A stretch of 64,000 bases of DNA from Vibrio sp. SCSIO 43137 (GCF_028201475.1 NZ_CP116383.1:1612001-1676000), one strand, 5' to 3'; counted from the stretch's first letter, positions 14,067 to 23,112 are shown. The notes: generated by a model not told the origin, from the sequence alone. Made by a program: numbers and translations.

Positions 14067-17000
14067 TCACCATTCAAACCGTTCTTCTGATCGTCTTGAC
14101 TCTAACTCTTCGTCGGCTCTTTCTCGTCCTACTTTCTTTTCTAGCTTGCTAAGTATCGTTTTGGTACTTTCTACAACATCAGGGTTTTCATGGGAAAGAA
14201 GCTCATCAAACATTTCAGCTCTCTGTTCAATTATGGATGCACGTGAACCACTCCAAGACATTGGGATAGCTGCTCTTTCGAAAGCTTCAATCACTAACCA
14301 CGGCTCAGGACTTTTGTTAATTAGAGCTTTTGATAAGTTGGTTAGTTTAAGATTCTCACCACTCTTCTCATATGGAGTAATCGACGATGCTAGAGTTTTA
14401 AATCTGTATATTGGTGATTCCTTGCACCAAGCTATAGCTTTATCAATAGGGAGCTTAGAGAATGGGCTTGTTTTTGTAGATAAATGACTCGTTGCGATTT
14501 GACCTGACACATTGTCATCTTTGAGAAATACATCTAAGGCTTGGGTCGGCTGTAGTTCGATTAAAGTTGATAGAAACTCCCCATAGTCAAAAGCGTAAAC
14601 TTTATAACTAGCTATGCCTTCGAACAATTTTTTGAACAGAGTGTTAGCATCTTCTCCGGCCTTATCTTCCAAAAAACATACTTTAGCTATCTGTGTCAAA
14701 GAATAATCTCGGCCACCATGGTCGCGTGGTTCTCGGCTATAATCATGATTGATTAAGAACTCTCTGCATTTTTTAATCAAATCCACACTGGGAGCGTAAA
14801 TGGCTTGTTTCTTCAAACCATGCAACCGCATAGCTAGTATTTTAATAACTGCGCTGTGCCCATTTGGTTGCAACCAGAGTAGATCCAAGATAGTAATTAA
14901 ATCAGAGTCAGATATTAATTCATGCCGTCTACCAAATGCCATATTTCGGTACATCCAACTCGGAGAAGAATTGTTTTTTAACGATGTTATGAGCCTATCT
15001 ACAGCAACTTCATCTAGAGGGCAATCAAACTGCACCAATGGGTATATCTGATTTAGTTTATCGTTGATTAATAAGCAATCTAAAATCCATTGTGCTTTAT
15101 CTGAGTCATTGTCGTAAACGCATCTAACAAACCCTCCGACAAAGTTCGAGTTTACTTTTGTGATATCTAGCTTTTCTAGGCAAGTGGCTATATCACCCCA
15201 TACCTTTTCAATATCATCTATTCCGCTCGCAACTCCATAACCAAACCTAAATAGGTGGTTGTTAGTACTCATAGTTGTAAGAATCTTAGCTAACTTGTTT
15301 ATAAGATAGTTATAGTGTCCTTGAGCAACATGTGTGCCTAATTCTTCTGCGAGTTCTTGAGCTTTTTCATAGCCCCATTTTACCGTTTCACCTTCTTCAT
15401 CTAGCTCATCGAGGCCGAAATAATCATGGTTATCAGCAAATACATATAGCTCCATTTGACCATCTAGATCTTGAGCCGCCATATTTGCCCTCAACATTTC
15501 AAGTCGGTTTTTGTGCTCTTTGGTCATTGATGCTGAATCAAACCGCAATATTGCCCCTAAAGCCAGCCAGCCTCGTGCCCATCCCCCATTGCTACAGAAG
15601 CTTTTGGATAAGGATTCGAGATCATCATGTAGTTCAGCTATTTTCCATAGCCCCCTAATATGACTAGCAAAAACCTCTTTGATACGCTCATCTATAACAT
15701 TAGCTGATGAAGCGAGATTCCGAATAAGCAATAAGTACTCACGATACCAAGAAAGCACATCCTTTCGACTTTGAGGCTCGTAACCAAAGTCTCTTGATTT
15801 AGCACCAAAATCAAAACCATAACTTGATGAAAAATGATGAGTCTTTAGCGAGCTATTGAGTAACTCATATCCCAGTTCTCTTTTGTTTTCATTCGTGCTG
15901 TTTATGAGTTTACCAATACAGTTAACTCGACGTTTCACTTTAGCGTGTGTACCTGATAGATAAAGCTGAAACAAACTACAAAGTAAGCTTCTAACTGAGT
16001 TGTTATTTTCTCCCTTTTTTTCAGATAATGCGAAACGACAGAGCAGATCAAAGCATTGACTGAACAAACTATCATCATATGCTAGAGAACGAAGAAGCCT
16101 TGTAATTGATATGTAGTGAGGATTCTCCCTATTTAAGAAAGCTGAATCACATTTTGCTCTTTGTTCCAGATAGGTGAGTACTTCACTTGGAATAACTGGC
16201 GCAATATTGACCAACAATGAGATCGATAAGTCGTCATTACCTTTTTTAAAAAGTAGATCTATTACTCCATCAGCCTCTAGCCAAGATGATGCTAACTTAA
16301 CAGCTTCTTCGCTATCATTAAGGTACCCAATACGACGTGAAAATGACTTAAGCAGTCTTGGTTGTGTATTGCTGTTTATGAACTTGACAACATTTGAATG
16401 TGGCACGTTCTGCAACGCTAAACGGGCTAGTCTATTCGCTATAGGGTGAGGTAATATCGCCATCCAAATGCTACGTACTTGCGCTAAGTTTCGTCGTTTC
16501 AGCTCTTTAGCAAATTTGTACATTTCATGAGGAGGAAGCATCACTATTCCACCGAGTAACTTTAATTCTTCACTAAAATCATCTTCAGATTCCAACTGAA
16601 ACGAATAAGCTAATGATAACCCCTCTGCGGCCTTTTCCAAGCCAATATCTGAATCATGGCGCTGGTGAAATAGCCTTTTAAACAATTCTTCATCTTTTAA
16701 TCTGGATATGTTTTCATCTTTCTCAACAGTACAGGCAAGTGCATTAGCTACTCTTGCATTACCTCCTGAAAAGTCAGCGATTTTTTCAGTAGTTTGTTTA
16801 CTTAAATGAGGGAATCTTGATGAAATCATTGCTTCGATAAGCTCACTAGAACTTGGTTCTAGAGTATAAACTTCAGTTTCCTCTGGCTGATCTTCTCTAA
16901 CATCGTATTCAACAGTTAGGATTCTAGCTTTGCTGTTATCTTTACATAAATTGGTAAGTTCACGATGCAAGTCGGGGGCACAGTTATCCACTACTACAAT

Positions 17001-18176
17001 GGACTGAATATTGTCTCTAACAAGCCGTTCGACTAAAACTCGTGGAGTGGGTGAAGGAGATAGACTAATGTCCGAATAGAACACGCTCTCTTTATCAAGA
17101 GCATTTTCCCCGATTCTCTCATCAAATAATGCTTGTACGAAGCGAGTTTTACCTACACCTGACAGCCCGACTAAACGAATAGACGCGCCAGCTTTGAGTA
17201 AGCGATTTCGAAGTAAATTCAATGCATCAGCTGTAGCTAACCCTTCTGGGTCACTAGAAGAAGAATTGTGAAGGCGCACTGCTTGATCTAATATGTATTG
17301 TTCCTCAGTGCCCTTTGGGCACTTAGCCCAATTACCATATTCTTCCCAGCCACTATAATCTCTCCCAAAATTAGTTCGTAACCAACTAGCTTGTTTGGAT
17401 AGTGTATCTTCAGCCACAAACTTCTTAACATGCTTATATATATCATCTTGTTTTGAAGATGGCTTACTTATATTAATATGATGAGCATCTATTGGAATTA
17501 CCCGCTCTTTTAAGCCTGGATCTGAGCTATCAGCCTTAACAATCCGTCCAAATATTAAATATGGCTTGGTTTCAACCAATACTAAATGCCGAATGTCTTT
17601 ATCGTGACACCAACCTCGATACCAAGTATTCAGATCACGCAGAGTGGCATCGTTGCGCTCTAGTGAGGCAGTTGCCGCAGAAGGTTGATGTAAGAACAGC
17701 TTGAGAAACAATTGCCCGAAAAGAGAATTACCTGTTTGCGCTAGATCTGCACCAGTATGAGGTGAGCCTAAAAACGCCACACCAGTAACTCTATTTATAA
17801 GTTCAATCGCCCCCTTACGCCCATTCTGATCGCTTGCTAATCTAAGTAACTGTTTAATAATTAGTCCGCCTAAGCTATGACCAACTAGTATTAGCTCACC
17901 CTTACTTAGTTGTTGCTCAGCTAAGAGTGTCTCAAGTACGTTTTGCGCTCTATCAAGAAGACCCATTCCGGAATCTCGCATTGTTAATCTAGGAGCCTCG
18001 TAACCAATCGACCATATACATATATCTTCTATATCCTCATGTAACCACTTAGGCCAAAAGACTTTTTCTGAATCACTTGATTGCCATGTGGTTTCAGCAT
18101 TGCCACCTAATCCATGAATAAACACAACATGTTTTCTAGCTAAAAAATCGCCAGACATCAATCGCAAGTCAGCCAT
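14067..18176 (-). CDS. Esterase-STAND NTPase fusion, candidate antiphage protein
   Basis: 1369 residues from ATG 18176, preceded by GAGGT (an upstream TTG at 18197 is less likely). Residues about 1-250 form a SERAC1/PGAP1-like alpha/beta hydrolase: oxyanion region VVFIHGLGGNAETTW, nucleophile Ser in LVGHSLGGLI, and a terminal His in DAHHINISKP. Around 335 starts a STAND/NACHT-type NTPase: P-loop GLSGVGKTRF, Walker B IVVVDNC, arginine-sensor-like ARILTVEYDV and the GGNARVANALA motif. About 800 residues of helical repeats follow, as in ligand sensors. The effector-NTPase-sensor order is that of antiphage STAND proteins, with lipid or ester hydrolysis as the presumed output. No membrane helix. 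The function in defence is inferred, not shown. Confidence 0.7.
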   Translation of the reverse strand: MADLRLMSGDFLARKHVVFIHGLGGNAETTWQSSDSEKVFWPKWLHEDIEDICIWSIGYEAPRLTMRDSGMGLLDRAQNVLETLLAEQQLSKGELILVGHSLGGLIIKQLLRLASDQNGRKGAIELINRVTGVAFLGSPHTGADLAQTGNSLFGQLFLKLFLHQPSAATASLERNDATLRDLNTWYRGWCHDKDIRHLVLVETKPYLIFGRIVKADSSDPGLKERVIPIDAHHINISKPSSKQDDIYKHVKKFVAEDTLSKQASWLRTNFGRDYSGWEEYGNWAKCPKGTEEQYILDQAVRLHNSSSSDPEGLATADALNLLRNRLLKAGASIRLVGLSGVGKTRFVQALFDERIGENALDKESVFYSDISLSPSPTPRVLVERLVRDNIQSIVVVDNCAPDLHRELTNLCKDNSKARILTVEYDVREDQPEETEVYTLEPSSSELIEAMISSRFPHLSKQTTEKIADFSGGNARVANALACTVEKDENISRLKDEELFKRLFHQRHDSDIGLEKAAEGLSLAYSFQLESEDDFSEELKLLGGIVMLPPHEMYKFAKELKRRNLAQVRSIWMAILPHPIANRLARLALQNVPHSNVVKFINSNTQPRLLKSFSRRIGYLNDSEEAVKLASSWLEADGVIDLLFKKGNDDLSISLLVNIAPVIPSEVLTYLEQRAKCDSAFLNRENPHYISITRLLRSLAYDDSLFSQCFDLLCRFALSEKKGENNNSVRSLLCSLFQLYLSGTHAKVKRRVNCIGKLINSTNENKRELGYELLNSSLKTHHFSSSYGFDFGAKSRDFGYEPQSRKDVLSWYREYLLLIRNLASSANVIDERIKEVFASHIRGLWKIAELHDDLESLSKSFCSNGGWARGWLALGAILRFDSASMTKEHKNRLEMLRANMAAQDLDGQMELYVFADNHDYFGLDELDEEGETVKWGYEKAQELAEELGTHVAQGHYNYLINKLAKILTTMSTNNHLFRFGYGVASGIDDIEKVWGDIATCLEKLDITKVNSNFVGGFVRCVYDNDSDKAQWILDCLLINDKLNQIYPLVQFDCPLDEVAVDRLITSLKNNSSPSWMYRNMAFGRRHELISDSDLITILDLLWLQPNGHSAVIKILAMRLHGLKKQAIYAPSVDLIKKCREFLINHDYSREPRDHGGRDYSLTQIAKVCFLEDKAGEDANTLFKKLFEGIASYKVYAFDYGEFLSTLIELQPTQALDVFLKDDNVSGQIATSHLSTKTSPFSKLPIDKAIAWCKESPIYRFKTLASSITPYEKSGENLKLTNLSKALINKSPEPWLVIEAFERAAIPMSWSGSRASIIEQRAEMFDELLSHENPDVVESTKTILSKLEKKVGRERADEELESRRSEERFEW

Positions 18177-18712
18177 GCAAACCTCTATTAGTATCAATAT
18201 TATCTTTCAAATATTATCCCAAACGTTAATAATCTAATAGTTTTATTTCAACAGGTTACATATGGATAAACTAAACAATAGTAATTGGCACGCATAATCG
18301 TTGCCACTCATCAGCTAAAACTGTGGGTGGACAACAAAGATTGAAACTTTTCTGTTTCGCAGGGCTGATTGCTACGTGACGCTATAGCAAAGAAGTGACA
18401 ATAAAGATCAAAATTTAAGAGGCCAACTCAAAGCAAGAAGAAACAATAAAGTTCGAAACTTTTCGATGCTTTTTGTCCTAGTCTATCTTTTGTTGTAGCA
18501 AGCTTTTGCCCCAAAACGCGTTAAAGAACTCATTGCCTCTAACGCCACTTGCCTACAGATTATTAAGGCGAATCTTGCAACCTATCAAGTGGATTTTCGA
18601 GCTAACTCTTTGTTTGTTAATTATAAATGTGCTAAAACTACAACGCTTATAGATAAAAAATAGAAACACGTTTAGTCGTCTAATTGGCGTTATATTGATA
18701 GAGGTATATATT
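18177..18712. other. Gene-free stretch holding the Tn7-like left end
   Basis: From 18177 to 18316 no gene is seen; this may carry the promoter of the esterase-NTPase gene. At 18317-18321 is the target duplication AAAAC, and from 18322 the left end of the Tn7-like element with three TnsB-like sites to 18460. The segment 18461-18712 inside the element contains no further coding frame; it would hold the promoter of the PIN gene. Confidence 0.6.
18322..18460 (+). repeat. Tn7L-type end with three TnsB-like sites
   Basis: Terminal TGTGGGTGG, then sites ACAACAAAGATTGAAACT (18331-18348), ACAATAAAGATCAAAATT (18398-18415) and ACAATAAAGTTCGAAACT (18443-18460). Spacing is irregular (67 then 45 bases), as in the left end of Tn7. 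Confidence 0.85.
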
Positions 18713-19537
18713 TTGAAATATTATCTAGAGACTAATGCTTTACGAGCGTTGGGGGGGAAAATTGATGAAAATAAAGAGTTGAAAAGCCAATCATATACGT
18801 CTTTATTTTCTATATTTGAGCTAATAAAAGGCATTGATAAGCGCTCAGATAGTCAAAAGCGTAAGCAGATACTATCTACTTTGGTAAGTAGTGATCTTAG
18901 TCTAATCCCTGCCATGCCTTTTGAGGTGATGAAGAGTGCATTTACTGATGAAGAAACTGGGGAGCAAAGTAATACGGTAATTCAACAATTACGTAACTTA
19001 ATAGCTGATGAAGTATCGGATGTTGATGATTACAAAGCTTTAGTTGAAAACTATGAGTTTGATACATTGGCTTTCCAAGCTAAATCAAATCATCGCCATG
19101 TTCGACCGAAACCAGAACCAGAATATATTACGCTAGATTGGGAAACAATGTTCGCTGAACCTAAGTCAGATATACCTCTTGGTGTAAAAAACTTACCGAA
19201 AGACGTTCACCCTTCTAGGGTAGCTATGGAGATCCATAAGTTAGAGTTAGCACCTGCTGTTTTTAGAGCATTTTTTGATGATGAGAATATTAGTAATGAA
19301 AAAATTCTTGATTACTACAATGACAGCCTCGACTTGTATTTCTTTGCTAGCCATTTTTACGAACTGAAGAAACACTGTTTAAGAGAAAGTGCCGCAAAGA
19401 ATGACTTATTAGACATATTGCATACAGTTTATTTGTTTGAGCATGACTCTATTATGGTCAGTAACGATAAAATATTTGAATCAATTTTGCCAAATATAAA
19501 TATAATTAGCGTTGAAGAGTACAAAAAATTAATATAA
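18713..19537 (+). CDS. PIN-domain nuclease-like protein, sole cargo of the Tn7-like element
   Basis: 274 residues from TTG 18713, chosen because GAGG lies 8 bases upstream and the product then starts at the PIN strand, KYYLETNALRAL. PIN features: ETN in place of the usual DTN, a helix with SIFELIKGI (conserved Glu), and near the C-terminus NDLLDILHTVYLFEHD followed by IMVSNDKIFESIL. A 170-residue helical insertion separates the halves, making it longer than VapC toxins (about 130). PIN proteins are metal-dependent RNases. There is no adjacent antitoxin-sized gene, so self-inhibition, a stand-alone defence role or a non-toxic function must be considered. Confidence 0.65.
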   Translation: MKYYLETNALRALGGKIDENKELKSQSYTSLFSIFELIKGIDKRSDSQKRKQILSTLVSSDLSLIPAMPFEVMKSAFTDEETGEQSNTVIQQLRNLIADEVSDVDDYKALVENYEFDTLAFQAKSNHRHVRPKPEPEYITLDWETMFAEPKSDIPLGVKNLPKDVHPSRVAMEIHKLELAPAVFRAFFDDENISNEKILDYYNDSLDLYFFASHFYELKKHCLRESAAKNDLLDILHTVYLFEHDSIMVSNDKIFESILPNINIISVEEYKKLI

Positions 19538-19643
19538 CTAGCGGTTAAGGTTCCACGTTCTTTTTCTTAGAAGATTGGACTTTATGCTCTAACTCCTTTC
19601 TGTCCAAAAAACTGTTTCAGCAGGAGCAGTACTTCCCCAAAAA

Positions 19644-19712
19644 AGTTCGCATCTTTAATGTAAAAGTTGCGAACTTTATTGTCAGAGTTTCAAACTTTAT
19701 TGTCCGCCGACA
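19644..19712 (-). repeat. Tn7R-type end with three TnsB-like sites in 21-base register
   Basis: Inward from 19712: TGTCGGCGG, then ACAATAAAGTTTGAAACT (19703-19686), ACAATAAAGTTCGCAACT (19682-19665) and ACATTAAAGATGCGAACT (19661-19644). Each is separated by exactly three bases, as in the closely packed right end of Tn7. Confidence 0.85.
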
Positions 19713-19874
19713 AAAACATTAAACAATGCTCTCTTATTGCTCGCTTATAAGAACGGTAGCTAAGCTTAGTTATTGTGTCGTGAAACACTCTGAAATGAGT
19801 GTTACTGAAATGAATGCTCAACTCTTTTTGGGGCAAAAGTGCGCTTTAGGCTTGAAAACTACGAATACGAAAAA

Positions 19875-19897
19875 GGCAGAGTTGTGATAACTCTGCC
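19875..19897 (+). terminator. Hairpin, possible terminator
   Basis: GGCAGAGTT (19875-19883) and AACTCTGCC (19889-19897) form a perfect 9-bp stem with a five-base loop. It is preceded by an A tract and followed by TTCTTTA, so it could end transcription in either direction. No gene directly precedes it now, suggesting a relic. Confidence 0.5.
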
Positions 19898-20188
19898 TTC
19901 TTTAACTTGCCTTGCGGCTAATTTTGAATCGTGCCTCGCGACTACAAGGTCATCCTAATACAACAATGACATTTTGTTAAGTCTCACTCTAAGGGCTTGC
20001 TACGGAATGGGGCAGAAGTGTTTTAGGCCATCTGTACTGCCTGCACTGAGCTGACCTAAAATAAACAGATTTACTAACTATATTGTTTTCCGACAACTAC
20101 TTGAAGTTTCGATCTTAGCTGTTCACCGATACAGAGGTTGTTCTGTAATGTACATGTACTCGTTAAGTGGATTTTGCTTAATTTTCCG

Positions 20189-20222
20189 TGAATATTGCTA
20201 GTACATGTACTAGCAATATTCA
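20189..20222. repeat. Perfect 34-base palindrome
   Basis: The core GCTAGTACATGTACTAGC is extended by matching AATATT and TG/CA on both sides, giving 17 perfectly paired bases with no loop. A second, shorter GTACATGTAC lies 42 bases to the left. It lies between the island cargo and the end of lysR. A dimeric regulator or recombinase site is possible, as is a GInt end; it is too symmetric and lacks a T tract for a usual terminator. Confidence 0.6.
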
Positions 20223-20371
20223 TAATTCACGATTATTTATCACTAACATAATGATCTATATGAATTAATTTTCGACCAACCAAGCATGTACAGCTTATTT
20301 ATCGTAGATTTGTTAAATAGGGTTTCTGGTGGGATATATCAATCCCACCTTTCTCTGCACTCTACCACAAG

Positions 20372-21271
20372 CTAAACCTCGGTTTCCCAATACGGCGGGT
20401 TTCCGTAGCACTGCGAAAAATAGTCTATAAATGCCCTTACTTTTGGTGCTAACAAACGAGAGCTTGGGTATACCGCCCAGATCGCGGCCTGATCGAGCAG
20501 CGGATAGTCTTCAAGTATCTGTACTAACTTGCCTTGTTTGATTTGCTCGTAAGCTACCCATTTGGCGCACTTAGTAATTCCCAGACCATGTACACAGGCA
20601 TCTCTTAATGCTTCGCCATGATCGACACGGACATAACCGGAAACCTTGATGTTCTTTTCTCCTTCTTGTGTAGAGAAAGTCCAAACGTCTTGATTGGCCA
20701 GGCAGATGCATTGGTGGTTCTCTAGCTCGTCAGGCGTCGTTGGTTCGCCATATTTATCTATATATTCTCTAGATGCGCATAGGATTCTAGTGTCATCTGC
20801 TATTTTTTTAGCGATTAAGCTGGAATCCTTGAGTGCTGCATTTCTAATCGCAACGTCATATCCTCCTTCTACGAGATCGACCATTGTGTCACTAAAATGC
20901 AGGTTTACGGACAGCTCCGGATATAACTCGAAAAAACCTTTCAATTTTGGAATTAGGTGCAATCTGCCAAATGAGGCAGACGCGGTTACTTTAATAACAC
21001 CTTGTGGCCGACTGTTACTGTTGCCTACCGACGCCCGCCCAGCTTCAATACTGGCCAGAATCTCCTCGGCGTGTGGCAGAAATGCCCTGCCTTCTTCTGT
21101 AAGGGATATCTTTCTGGTTGTACGATGTATAAGTCTTGCGCCAAGCTCTTGTTCAAGTTTATTGATATGCATACTGGCCACCGCGGGTGATAAACCTAAT
21201 TCCTGACCGGCCTGGCTAATATTGAGTGTCGAGGCGACCCTTATAAAGAGCTGAAGATATTCAATTTTCAT
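20372..21271 (-). CDS. LysR-family transcriptional regulator
   Basis: 299 residues, standard length. The N-terminal winged helix-turn-helix is MKIEYLQLFIRVASTLNISQ...VASMHINKLEQELGARLIHRTTRKISLTEEG. From about residue 90 follows the periplasmic-binding-protein-like effector domain. The style (RVDHGEALRDACVHGLGI near the C-terminus) is that of the CrgA/DsdC-like group of short LysR repressors/activators. The target is unknown because the neighbouring gene is a chemoreceptor on the same strand upstream and the other side is island DNA. First gene of the conserved chromosomal backbone to the right of the island. Confidence 0.85.
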   Translation of the reverse strand: MKIEYLQLFIRVASTLNISQAGQELGLSPAVASMHINKLEQELGARLIHRTTRKISLTEEGRAFLPHAEEILASIEAGRASVGNSNSRPQGVIKVTASASFGRLHLIPKLKGFFELYPELSVNLHFSDTMVDLVEGGYDVAIRNAALKDSSLIAKKIADDTRILCASREYIDKYGEPTTPDELENHQCICLANQDVWTFSTQEGEKNIKVSGYVRVDHGEALRDACVHGLGITKCAKWVAYEQIKQGKLVQILEDYPLLDQAAIWAVYPSSRLLAPKVRAFIDYFSQCYGNPPYWETEV

Positions 21272-21365
21272 TATTTGTCTGATTTTAAAACTTTAACTAA
21301 AACAGTATAAAACAAAACGGCCACCGGTTATTCAACTGGTGGCCGTATATAACAGAGTTTATTGG

Positions 21366-22985
21366 TTAAACTTTGAAGTACTTCAGGTGCTCGGCAAGAT
21401 CACTAGATGATTCCACCAGTACCTGACTTTGCTGTGCCAGATTAGTTGCAGCGCTATTCATCTCATTAGCAGACGTATTAATAATGGCGACGTTCTCATT
21501 TATCTCATTAGAAACTACACCTTGCTCTTCTGCTGACGAAGCAATCTGAGTCACCATATCATTAGCCTGGTTAAGAAGTTCTACCATTCTTCCCAGCTCG
21601 TCGCGGGTCTCTTCTGAACTTTTAACACAGGTCTGAACTTTTTCCCTGCTAAGGGCGACGGCTTTAGATGCATCCTGAGCGCTGTTAGTCAGTTCATTAA
21701 TTGACGCCTGAATTTGCTCGGTAGATTCATTAGTACTGGAAGCAAGGTTTCGTACTTCGTCTGCAACAACGGCAAAACCCCTTCCCTGTTCTCCTGCACG
21801 CGCAGCCTCAATTGCAGCATTTAGCGCCAGTAAGTTGGTTTGTTCAGAGATATTCTGGATAACTGTGACGACATCAGAGATGTTCATAACCCCAGTGTTG
21901 AGCTGTTCAACCAGTTGAGAGGTTAATGCCATTTGATTATCCGCATCCTCTATATTCTGAACGGTTTTTTCCATATCGCTGCTGCTTTCTGTAGCTTGTT
22001 CTGCCACCGTATTTGTCGTGTTTGAAGCTTGCTCAGCGTTACGGGAAACCTCTACGGTGGTCGAGGTCATCTGGTTCATCGCCGTAGAAAGTAAATCTAA
22101 CTGTGCATATTGTGACTGAATACTTACGGCACTTTGTTCACTCGACGAAGCAATACTACTAACCAAATCTGTAGACTGATTTGCAGACTCATTAGCAAGA
22201 GTAAATGCACCCTGTAACTTTTCCAGCATGGCATTCATGTCACGGCATATATCGCCTATTTCATCTTTCCTGCTGGTATTTAAGCGTAACGTTAAGTCAC
22301 CGTCTGAGATTTGGTGTACCTTGCCAAGCAGTTTTTCTATTGGCATTACGATGTTTCTGCCAAGGATAAAACTTGAGATAGCAAGTGCAATTAAAGCTAT
22401 ACCAATTGTGATGCCAGCCATAATAAGGTCTGAAATAAAGGCCTGATTAATATCACTGATTAGGACACCGGTACCAATAATCCAGTTCCACTCAGGCATA
22501 GCAGCAACAAAGGAGATCTTATCTAATAACTCGCCGTCTGGAGATTTCCAAGTATAGTCAAGGAACCCGGCTCCTTTGGTTTTACCTATCTGGGCCATCT
22601 CCTGCCAATGGAATTTACCGGAACCATCTTTAAAATCTGAGGCGTCTTTACCATTAAGCTGAGGTTTAATCGGATGCATAACCACAACATTACTAGGGCT
22701 GGTTATCCAGAAGTATGTTTTACCGTCATATCTGAGTGACTGTATGGCATCTATGGCTCTTTTTTTTGCTTCTTCTTCGCCATAAATTGATGAATTATTG
22801 TAATAATGTGTCGCCAGACTTAATGCTGACTCTACCTGAGCCTGAAGCTTACCTTTCCTTTCACTGAGTGAGCTTTTCTTTTGCTCCAGTAGCTGAAATA
22901 AGCTAAGAGCAACAATTATGATCACCGAAACCAACACTAAGACGTGCAGTTTTTTCCTTATAGATAAGTTACCTAACCAATCCAT
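21366..22985 (-). CDS. Methyl-accepting chemotaxis protein with Cache sensor domain
   Basis: 539 residues. Transmembrane helix 1 (about 12-30), a periplasmic single-Cache (sCache_2-like) domain with [12 protein letters not shown] and [11 protein letters not shown], transmembrane helix 2 (about 187-208), a HAMP linker, then the signalling domain. The conserved hairpin tip is [20 protein letters not shown]. It reports a small ligand, often an organic acid, to the CheA/CheW array; the exact ligand cannot be read. A near-consensus FNR box lies about 95 bases upstream (23080-23093), suggesting oxygen-dependent expression, which would fit its position beside the cbb3 oxidase genes. Confidence 0.9.
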   Translation of the reverse strand: MDWLGNLSIRKKLHVLVLVSVIIIVALSLFQLLEQKKSSLSERKGKLQAQVESALSLATHYYNNSSIYGEEEAKKRAIDAIQSLRYDGKTYFWITSPSNVVVMHPIKPQLNGKDASDFKDGSGKFHWQEMAQIGKTKGAGFLDYTWKSPDGELLDKISFVAAMPEWNWIIGTGVLISDINQAFISDLIMAGITIGIALIALAISSFILGRNIVMPIEKLLGKVHQISDGDLTLRLNTSRKDEIGDICRDMNAMLEKLQGAFTLANESANQSTDLVSSIASSSEQSAVSIQSQYAQLDLLSTAMNQMTSTTVEVSRNAEQASNTTNTVAEQATESSSDMEKTVQNIEDADNQMALTSQLVEQLNTGVMNISDVVTVIQNISEQTNLLALNAAIEAARAGEQGRGFAVVADEVRNLASSTNESTEQIQASINELTNSAQDASKAVALSREKVQTCVKSSEETRDELGRMVELLNQANDMVTQIASSAEEQGVVSNEINENVAIINTSANEMNSAATNLAQQSQVLVESSSDLAEHLKYFKV

Positions 22986-23079
22986 GATTTTTACCCCAAC
23001 GAAACGCTAAAATTTATAGTTATAGAACCATTAGCGTAGCGGATAAAATAGACAATTCACATTTGTTAAGAGTTATAGA

Positions 23080-23093
23080 TTGAAATGGATCAA
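23080..23093 (-). promoter_or_regulatory. Probable FNR box upstream of the chemoreceptor gene
   Basis: TTGAAATGGATCAA matches the FNR consensus TTGAT-N4-ATCAA with one mismatch. It lies about 95 bases before the chemoreceptor start on the minus strand, a workable activation distance. Confidence 0.45.
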
Positions 23094-23112
23094 GTTTGTT
23101 AATTATGACGGG

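Larger units (their letters stand above)
18322..19712. mobile_element. Compact non-autonomous Tn7-like element carrying one PIN-domain gene
   Basis: The left end starts TGTGGGTGGACAACAAAG and the right end, read inward on the minus strand, starts TGTCGGCGGACAATAAAG; Tn7 itself begins TGTGGGCGGACAA. Perfect 5-bp duplications AAAAC flank it (18317-18321 and 19713-19717), the size made by Tn7. The left end has three dispersed 18-base TnsB-like sites. The right end has three at exact 21-base steps. That asymmetry is diagnostic of Tn7-type ends. The 1391-bp element encodes no TnsABCDE, so it must have moved with proteins supplied in trans, or it is a deletion derivative. Confidence 0.9.
3949..20371. 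mobile_element. GInt-type genomic island with defence-like cargo (ends approximate)
   Basis: The island opens with a four-gene operon of three different tyrosine recombinases plus a small helical protein, the defining operon of GInt islands (ginABCD, then cargo, then a short AT-rich end). Cargo from 10039 to 18176 lies on the opposite strand and points at the gin operon. The last few hundred bases before the chromosomal lysR gene (about 19720-20371) are AT-rich and gene-free, consistent with the expected terminal segment. Exact ends are not visible; I found no matching repeat at both sides, so the limits given are simply the flanking features. Confidence 0.65.
19538..20371. other. Gene-free AT-rich island edge
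   Basis: No gene found. It contains the Tn7-like right end (to 19712), the target duplication, a hairpin at 19875-19897 and a 34-base palindrome at 20189-20222. The last part before the LysR gene is AT-rich and may be the terminal segment of the GInt island. The sequence GTACATGTAC occurs twice here (20150-20159 and 20201-20210). Confidence 0.5.

Noticed and set aside
14035..14487. 150-residue plus-strand frame and others opposite the esterase-STAND gene
   Set aside because: They lie antisense to a long, motif-rich gene and have no domain or start signal of their own.
18322..19712. Repeated 18-mers ACAATAAAG... could be taken as a small CRISPR array
   Set aside because: They occur in opposite orientation at the two ends, with spacings too short (3 bases) or irregular for spacers, and they fit TnsB-binding sites at Tn7-type ends.
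18503..19839. 14-base inverted repeat (CTTTTGCCCCAAAA at 18503 and its complement at 19826)
   Set aside because: One copy lies inside and one outside the Tn7-like element, neither at a border, and the match does not extend; treated as chance or an old relic.
20303..20330. Second dif-like site ending in TTTGTTAAAT at the other side of the island
   Set aside because: The XerD-side half matches but the XerC-side half agrees at only about 4 of 11 positions; likely chance in AT-rich DNA.
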